64,000 nucleotides of DNA, taken from Turritopsis dohrnii (lineage: Eukaryota; Cnidaria; Hydrozoa; Anthoathecata; Oceaniidae). Under the pieces are notes generated by a model, which was not told the DNA's origin, made no database searches, and saw nothing but the letters and a program-made list of their open reading frames with translations. The stretch spans positions 2,728,001 through 2,792,000 of the forward strand of contig BQMF02000001.1 of NCBI GenBank assembly GCA_027922465.2, read 5' to 3'. This document shows, in pieces, positions 57,516 to 64,000 of this stretch (position 1 is the first letter of the stretch; each line of letters opens with the position of its first letter). Position numbers and translations under genes: made by a program.

Positions 57516-58800
57516 AACCAAGAATGAATCCCTCATGACAAGATTGCATAACATGAACATATTGGAATCATTTCTCTACAGGCTAGCAAATTATTTGTCA
57601 GAAAGACAGCATTTTGTGCAGATAGATGATAGAATGTCGAAAACACTCGAAGAAGGTTTCGGGGTTCCACAAGGATCGATCCACGGACCAGTGATTTTCA
57701 ACTTGTATGTGACTGACCTACCTCAGCAACTGCAACACTCATCCTCTTTACAATTCTCTGACGATACGACAATCTACATCCAATGTAACCCCAAGAATCT
57801 TCGTCAGACGGCAAAACTAATATCTAGTGATGTAAAAAACCTATCCTGGCCAAATACATCAAACCTAGTCCTGAACCATCAAAAAACCAAATTTATGCTC
57901 TTCCACACACAAAGGCTTTCGAGAATACATAATTTAGTAGATAAAGATTGTTTGGAAGTTCATTAGCGGGATTCGGAAAAATCATGTTTCGTTTACGCGA
58001 AACTATTTTTCTATAGATTTGTAGGGAATTGTATACAACTTAGTAGAGTTGTTCGTGAATTTTTCCCTACAAAGTCATTACAAACTTTACATCAACACTT
58101 GAAATAAGCGTGCAAAGTAATGATGTTTCTTTTGATACAACAAAAGGCTTTAAATCTCTGAAGTACCGTTTTAGTAGAACAGTTCTCATAAGTAATTGAT
58201 TTTTATCGTGTAACAGGCCCGTCGAGTTTACGAATCTCCCTAATTGCGGAAAGGTGAAATTAGGGGCTGATCATATGGAGTTTTTTATCCCGGAAGGGCG
58301 GGATGAAAATCGTCCCGGGGCAGCTTTTGCATTGCGATCATATGAAAATTTTGTCCCGTCTTGCCGAGATGAAAATCTTCCCGGGATACTTTTTATGTTA
58401 TTGTTTACATAAAAATTGTAATTACTGCGCACACGTGAAATATTATTTGTCCTGGCAAGACTAACTGTGTTCATATGGAAAAAACCAACCACGCTTAAGC
58501 AGGATCTCGGCAAAAATAATCCCGTTTAACCGGGACAAGGTGATTTTTTTTATTTTGCATATGACTAGAAAAAATCTAGTGAGAAATGCATAAAAGCTAG
58601 GATCTCGTCAAAACATCTCATCTCGCCGCCCTGCGGAGATGAAAAGCTCCATATGATCAGCCCCTTAGAGCAACAGGAAACATAAAAAATTCTTGGTTTA
58701 CGTCTCTAATCCAACCTAAACTGGACCACTCATGTCAACTCCACAGTACGTGAATGTTTTTACACACTGGCAGTCATACGCAAATTAAAGAGATTCAATG
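57516..58800 (+). mobile_element. LINE RT fragment interrupted by a Harbinger-like MITE
   Basis: The RT piece at 57535-57966 reads RLANYLSERQHFVQIDDRMS, then GVPQGSIHGPVIFNLYVTDL, then a degenerate FSDDTTIYI (normally ADD), then NHQKTKFMLF. After the MITE at 58263-58664 the same element continues in another frame with KILGLRL and TTHVNSTVRECFYTLAVIRK. It is a dead copy. Its RT resembles the element at 3655-6400 (shared FVQVDDQMS-like block). Confidence 0.8.
58263..58664. mobile_element. 402 bp Harbinger-like MITE with TTA target duplication
   Basis: Inverted ends GGGGCTGATCATATGGAG / CTCCATATGATCAGCCCC with TTA on both sides (58260-58262, 58665-58667). A 3 bp TWA duplication and G-rich ends fit the PIF/Harbinger group. 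The interior repeats GGATGAAAATCGTCCCGG-type palindromes. It is inserted in the LINE fragment. Confidence 0.85.
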
Positions 58801-58803
58801 TAT

Positions 58804-58848
58804 GAAATAAGCGTCGCTTTGAGAAGTATAAAGCGGCGCTTATTCGAG
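58804..58848. repeat. Short hairpin AATAAGCGTCGCTTT / AAAGCGGCGCTTATT
   Basis: A near-perfect inverted pair with a ten-base loop. A related AATAAGCGCCCAG hairpin is at 45698-45735. Probably the smallest members of one palindromic repeat family. Confidence 0.7.
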
Positions 58849-58849
58849 A

Positions 58850-61530
58850 TTCGCGCTTCATTGAAGTTTTCCTCGCAGTTGCAATAATGAGAAAAACTAC
58901 CTCACTTGAAAATATAATAGAACTTGTCCCTCAAGTTTCCACCTGGTTTTTTATTGGAATAGTTTTTGGGTGTGACCTTTATTTTGAAATGCAAATGAGA
59001 TAAAATACTAGATAAAATTTAATTACATTTTTCGATGACATTTTCCTTATTTTTTCAAAACCCACTTTTTCATTTTTCACAAAAATATACTAGCCGAAAG
59101 AGCTTGAACATGGCTTTCCATTGATGTAAAAATTATTTTGAAATTCGGTATATTCATTTAAAAAAACAACTTTAAAATTTCCATTTCCAACATTACGAAA
59201 CACACTGTATTTCAGCCTTTACTCGTTGAAGTCATATGAGTGAATGAGCTGGTGTGAGAAATGTCTCATTTATATAAAAAATAAAGAAGATAATTACTCC
59301 CATTTATCAAATATGTTACAACTATAAACCGTTTTGGTGATAGTCTGTGTAAGCCCCTTTTAGACAAAAACCCATACACACCATTATTTATGACAATAAC
59401 AGTTTCAGTATTTTTAATTTACAGTTGGATATGATTTATGTTCGGAATGATTTAGTACCTTTTCAAAGTGACAGCTGCAATTCATGTTCAAGTTTCCTTG
59501 CCAAATCAATACTATGGTGCACACGTACATACATTGTGCACGCGTTCTTTTTATGAGAAACAGTAAATCTGATCTGGGACAGACTGTTATTATTTTTCGA
59601 TCCGTTTTCTAATCATCCAATTCTCTGTCTGTTTGCTTGTCACACAAAATTTAACAGGCAGACAAAGTACCTTTTAAGTCATGCTTTATGTAAGTCTGCT
59701 CAAAATTACTTGCGGGGGCAACTTCAATGCGAAACCCTTTATTTCTTTTCTTGACAAGAGTTGAAATTTTATCAAAACGTCAACAGGACATATTTGGTCA
59801 TTGTTGTTTTCTTCCCTTTTTGCGCCATCATGAAAAATAATATTTTGTAAAACTTATACATATATTCACATATTTATATATTTGCTGTGTTTTTAGAAAG
59901 CTAGCTTTTACTTTTATAAAGTGATGATAACGTTGATTTTTGAGCATCCACCTTGATCTGACCTTACTGCCTATGGGCCCTTTGTTTCTTGTTGATTCCG
60001 GTTTTAAAAGAGGTTAAGCTATTGAGTGGTTGCATTATGATGATTCTATGACACCGCGGAAATCGAAGATGATATCCAACAGCAAACAATTCCATCACAA
60101 AAAAGTTACCGGTGTAAACCTTATAAAATTTGTTTGGTTTATTGAGTTTATTAACATTTGTCTCGTTGTTTCAAACTCGATTATAAGAGTTCTCACCGAA
60201 TATTTTGATGAACTGGATTTGTTAGATGGACAACACAACTAAGCCTCCGAACTGATTGCAATAAGTAGTCACTGATAAATATGTGAATATAGAGGGGTCT
60301 AAGAGTCATAAGTCGAAAACTCCTCTTCTCATCCCGAGTGTATTTTCTGTAAATGTTATCTGAGCACCAATGTGGATGTAATAAGGTATCCATGGTAACT
60401 TATATTTCGGCTTTCCGCAAATTAATTCGTGTAATCGCAATAGCCGTTGAATCAGACGTGAGATAGTTTGCTACGAGACCGGAAAAACTCTGGCTCCAAT
60501 TTTAGAATGTCTTAATTGCAGCAATACTTCTGAATTAAAAACGAGGAAACTGGGACCGAGTTCATTGTTCATTAGATCAGAACTGAATGGTACATTTGAA
60601 TGTCGCATTTACGCGAAGCGGTTTGCAGAAATCATTTATTAATATATGTTCAGAGTTTTTTCAACTTTGTATGTTAAAATTTCATGTTTTGAAACAGCAT
60701 GGTGATATTAATGTGATTTTTGTACAAAATCTCAGATTTCTTTCAAACATTCAAGCAAAAATCATAGATGGTATTGGTACTGAAAGATTTTAGCAAGAGG
60801 TATATATTTCTTGCTTTTATCTTCATTTCAATTGTCGTGTATGAGTCAACAGTACAACACATCATCATTGAACGAATAAGGATCAGATATAAGATGAATG
60901 TTGCAAAAATCTGCAAAAAAAAACTTTCATCTCTTTCTTCTTCCTTCTGTTTGAATACACTCTTTTTTTATAAAAATACACTTTATAAGAATATTCAGGC
61001 TCAGAATAGTCCAAAATTTAAAAATATTGTAGGAATATCTCTCAGGTTTAATTTTAGGAAACAGATGGTGCTGAAATAACTTTGTTGGATTCAGCATTCT
61101 ACTTGTACTTTCTTGTTGTTCAAAAAGGGAGTGGTCATCTCCACCATACATCGTCTCCTGTTTCCGTATATAAGCTGTTTTCTTACCTAGCAATTAAGAA
61201 TATATGTTAAGAATATTCGAAGCTCGAGATTAAAACTCCCGCTAGCATTTTCCTTCAAACTGCTTTATCTTCCGACAAGTGTGTTTATTTAACAAGATGT
61301 GACCAAGCTAACTTTGTGCCTCGATCATACTAACTTTATGGTTGATGTGCTTTATTTTTGATCGGAAAAACGAAAGGTAACACAAAGACTTCCTTTTGTA
61401 ACTCAGTCAAACAAACTTTATACCCTAAATGACAAATATAACCCCATCTTGCAAGACAGATATATAGGGGAAGGCCACACTCTCCTGAAGGAAGTCTTTT
61501 CCATGTATAACTAATTATTGCAACGTTCTC
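58850..61530. other. Intergenic region with no confident gene
   Basis: AT-rich. The frame from the ATG at 60048 to 60242 (MTPRKSKMISNSKQFHHKKV, then a hydrophobic LIKFVWFIEFINICLVV segment) is the only stretch that looks mildly protein-like; I cannot support it. A half MITE of the A/B type (TACACTC(T)7ATAAAAATACAC...) lies at about 60954-61010. Confidence 0.4.
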
Positions 61531-61544
61531 ATTTAGCCTGGACA

Positions 61545-63757
61545 ATGTCAGATAACAATAAAATCCTGATAACGGTGGAAACACAGACTGATGCGAATGA
61601 TTTCTGCATGTGCTTCATACCTGAATTCAAATGCCAACATAACGTCTGTACAGAAATTGACCCTCGGATATCCGTCACTTTAGATACGTTGAAGACTGAA
61701 GAGAACAACAACTCAGTCATTATCAGGAATTTCGAGGCGAATAAAAGATGGCAACCAAAACAGCGATGGAGGATTGCAGGTCGGTTTAACCATAATTCTG
61801 TACCCACACTGCATGTCTCTAAGAAAAACTAAACAAAAACCAGAAAAGCAACGGTTTAATCGAGATTCATCTCAAGCCTTGGTTATTTAATGTTTGAGAG
61901 GATTCTCATTTCCAGGCGTAGGCTAAGATACATAACCTTATTTCAGTTTATCCGAACAATTTTCTATTCATTCTTTGTTCATGACGTTACATAGGGCACG
62001 CTTTACGAGCAGTTGCGAGAATCAGTAGACGAAAAAGCACGAAACCATATTACGATCTAACGCTCACACAACCACATATTGGGTTCGAACCAGAAAAAAG
62101 TGGCTTATATGTTGTAAAAGCTGAGGAAAAAGTTATATCTACAGCACCACAACGCAGAAGAAATTCTCTAATTACCATGGTGAGTGGTTGGAGAAGAGGC
62201 AGGAAGAAAAACAAAAATGGTGCTATATCGAACGACCGAAGAAGTTCCGTGCAGAGTTTCATCTATACGTCTGTCGAGCGAGATTCGCCAAAAACCGACG
62301 TGAAAAGAGACGATAATGTCGAAATCAAACCAGAGAAGGAATTAAACACGCTAGCGTTAAAAGAGAAATACGACAATAAAAAGAAAGTGAAAGCTGATCT
62401 AAATGCGTCGTATAAAGTGAGTAAGCCGTTGATACATAAAGCCAAAAGTCATAGTATGCACGATATGAAGAGTTTTATGATTAGCGCAGATAGCTATGAT
62501 CGTTTTTGCACGAATCCAGCAAACAGTTCTGAGAAACTTAATCATGTTAAAAGCGAGGAGACGCAAAGCATGAACGGAAGTAAGTTTCGACAGAAGAAAA
62601 AAGTTAGTCGCACGTCTTCTGGTTCGTCACAGAAGAGAGATCGCGACAGTGGTTCTTCTACCGACAAAAAGAAACGCCAATCGAGCGACAAATTTCCAAA
62701 TCTGGATGCTATGGAGAGTGCTTTCCTTCGACATATAGTAACGGAAAATACACGACCGAAATCATATTTTTGGAATCCTCAACAAGTTGTGGCAGAAATC
62801 TGTGAAATGGAGAGAAGACAGGCTTTAGATGAACAAGGGAGACCGTACCCGTTCAGTGCACGCGATGAAATCGATCGACTATCGTTAGGACAAAGCATCG
62901 TTTATTCGTACACAGCTCGCGATAGATATGGTTCATATTACGACATACAGAAAGAGAAAAAAATGAGGACCAGATCCGCAATAGAAGATAGAGAATTTAC
63001 CGAATTCTTATTAGAAAAGCGCAGACAGAAATTAGCGAACAGAGAATCTAGAGGATTTGATCCGTTAAGAGAAGGTGTGGCTTTCGACAGGTTAGCGACA
63101 CCGATTACTCATTCTGAAAGCAACGGCTATAAAATCGGAAAAAACGGCGAATTTTCCACAAACAAAGTGAAAAATACTCCATTGAGAGCGTCTGGTAAAG
63201 AGAAACATCGCCGACGATTATCCAACAGTGACGGCGTTACAAACAGCAGTCCGTTATCGTCAATGGCGTCGACAGATGAATCACTGTATTCGAAAAGAAG
63301 TTCGAAGCATAGAAACCGCTCGTCTGTTGTGAGCGATTCAGAAAGATCATATACAGATCAAGATTTATCACTATTTGCTCTTGTACCTGGAACAAAACTC
63401 CACAGGAAGCTTAGCTTAAGGGGCGTTAACGACAGAGCGCCTGTACATGTTTTAACGCCTCCACTTGACGATACAACGCCCCAAGTTAATGGAGTCCTTA
63501 CAACTGAAGTTTCAAAGATTTCGAAGAGAAAATCCTTTCGCAGTGTCGAAAATTTATGTTCACATAACACAGAAGAATCCAGTCTGCAGATATCGCTAAG
63601 CGCAGACGACGTTTATAACGAAGACGTCATGAACAGAGTGTCGGCTCGATCTAAACAATCCTCACCAGTTAGCGCAAAACTTGCAAACCCTATGAAAAAT
63701 GACGCATCTCTGTCTGACGACATATATGACGACGACAACTATGCGACGTATGTATAA
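61545..63757 (+). CDS. Basic, Ser-rich protein with C-terminal PDZ-ligand-like end (two exons, 665 aa)
   Basis: I do not recognise the family. Exons: 61545-61779 and 61995-63757, with donor GCAG|GTCGGT, acceptor TTACATAG, phase 1; the sum is 666 codons with stop. The N-terminal 80 residues include a Cys-containing stretch (DFCMCFIPEFKCQHNVC). The rest is rich in Lys/Arg/Ser, with patches such as GWRRGRKKNKNG and KDKKKRQSS-like runs. A more conserved-looking centre reads FLRHIVTENTRPKSYFWNPQ, then VAEICEMERRQALDEQGRPY, then EFTEFLLEKRRQKLANRESR. Many RRxS/KRxS sites could be phosphorylated. The end DDDNYATYV has T-x-V, a class I PDZ-ligand pattern, with two nearby tyrosines. No signal peptide or membrane segment is visible, so a cytoplasmic or nuclear scaffold is likely (inference). 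The open frame continues upstream of the first internal Met at 62177, which is why I extend it. Confidence 0.75.
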
Positions 63758-63762
63758 GAACA

Positions 63763-63768
63763 AATAAA
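63763..63768 (+). promoter_or_regulatory. Polyadenylation signal after the Ser-rich gene
   Basis: AATAAA in AAGAACAAATAAAATGACG, only six bases after the stop at 63757. It may be too close to be the sole signal; the 3'UTR probably runs on to the window end. Confidence 0.35.
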
Positions 63769-64000
63769 ATGACGTCACTTGTGCTTACTGGAGGACTGGT
63801 GTTTAGGTAGAAAGTGCATGCGTTGTTGTCATTCATGGAAATTAGTTTAGGAAACAAATCTGCCATTTTGAACTGAATAGTTCCGTCTCTGCAGGGAGCG
63901 AAAAAGGAAAATCTGATACAGGAAATGGTTCCAACTCCTTGAAAATGAAAAATGCTTTGCCTTCCACCTTCAATACCTATCTGATTTTTTTTTACTTCAA

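Noticed and set aside
58271..58513. Minus-strand frame rich in PGRFSSRQ repeats
   Set aside because: It lies wholly in the Harbinger-like MITE and reflects its internal palindromes.
60030..60242. Small frame with a hydrophobic stretch
   Set aside because: No start context, partner exon or homology that I can name; kept only as a note in the intergenic entry.

Overview
This is a eukaryotic, AT-rich, animal-type window with GT-AG introns throughout. I joined exons by eye, checking reading phase at every junction. Each multi-exon model below closes on a whole number of codons. The gene set, the intron-rich Na+/H+ exchanger, the death-fold/caspase-like gene and the mix of Penelope, DIRS/Ngaro-like, LINE, P-like, Harbinger-like and MITE elements suggest an early-branching invertebrate. 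A cnidarian, perhaps a hydrozoan, is my best guess, but nothing here proves the species.

Layout. 1-10.6 kb is a graveyard of retroelements: a LINE with an intact 600-codon RT frame, a decayed LINE lying between two pieces of another RT element, and a Penelope-like remnant between inverted terminal repeats. 11.0-21.5 kb holds a nine-exon, plus-strand gene for an 862-residue protein with a CARD-like domain, a DEATH domain and a caspase-like domain in which both catalytic residues have become tryptophan. Its large intron 6 carries a DIRS/Ngaro-like retrotransposon, a MITE and an inverted copy of the start of the gene's own last exon. 21.6-27.0 kb is mostly MITEs and hairpins. 27.0-27.5 kb is an intronless, degenerate small GTPase. 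29.4-40.4 kb is a 24-exon SLC9-type Na+/H+ exchanger (857 aa). 41.75-45.49 kb is delta-tubulin (TUBD1, four exons, 458 aa); its first intron contains two copies of a TIR element, and the longer copy still carries a terminal exon encoding a Tudor-like domain. 47.0-56.7 kb is a four-exon secreted protein (1088 aa) with a duplicated coiled-coil domain and no family that I recognise. Its intron 2 contains a 4.2 kb TIR element with a 1.8 kb P-like/THAP element nested inside. 57-61.5 kb is LINE and MITE debris. 61.5-63.8 kb is a two-exon gene for a basic, serine-rich 665-residue protein ending in a possible PDZ ligand.

All six cellular genes are on the plus strand, and each has a splice-acceptor-like site a short distance upstream of its ATG. 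That fits 5'UTR introns or spliced-leader trans-splicing. The genes do not form an obvious pathway. The most interesting items are the pseudo-caspase with its self-complementary intron segment, the Tudor-like cargo exon in the delta-tubulin intron, and the secreted duplicated-coiled-coil protein with a phase-matched alternative donor that removes its central region.
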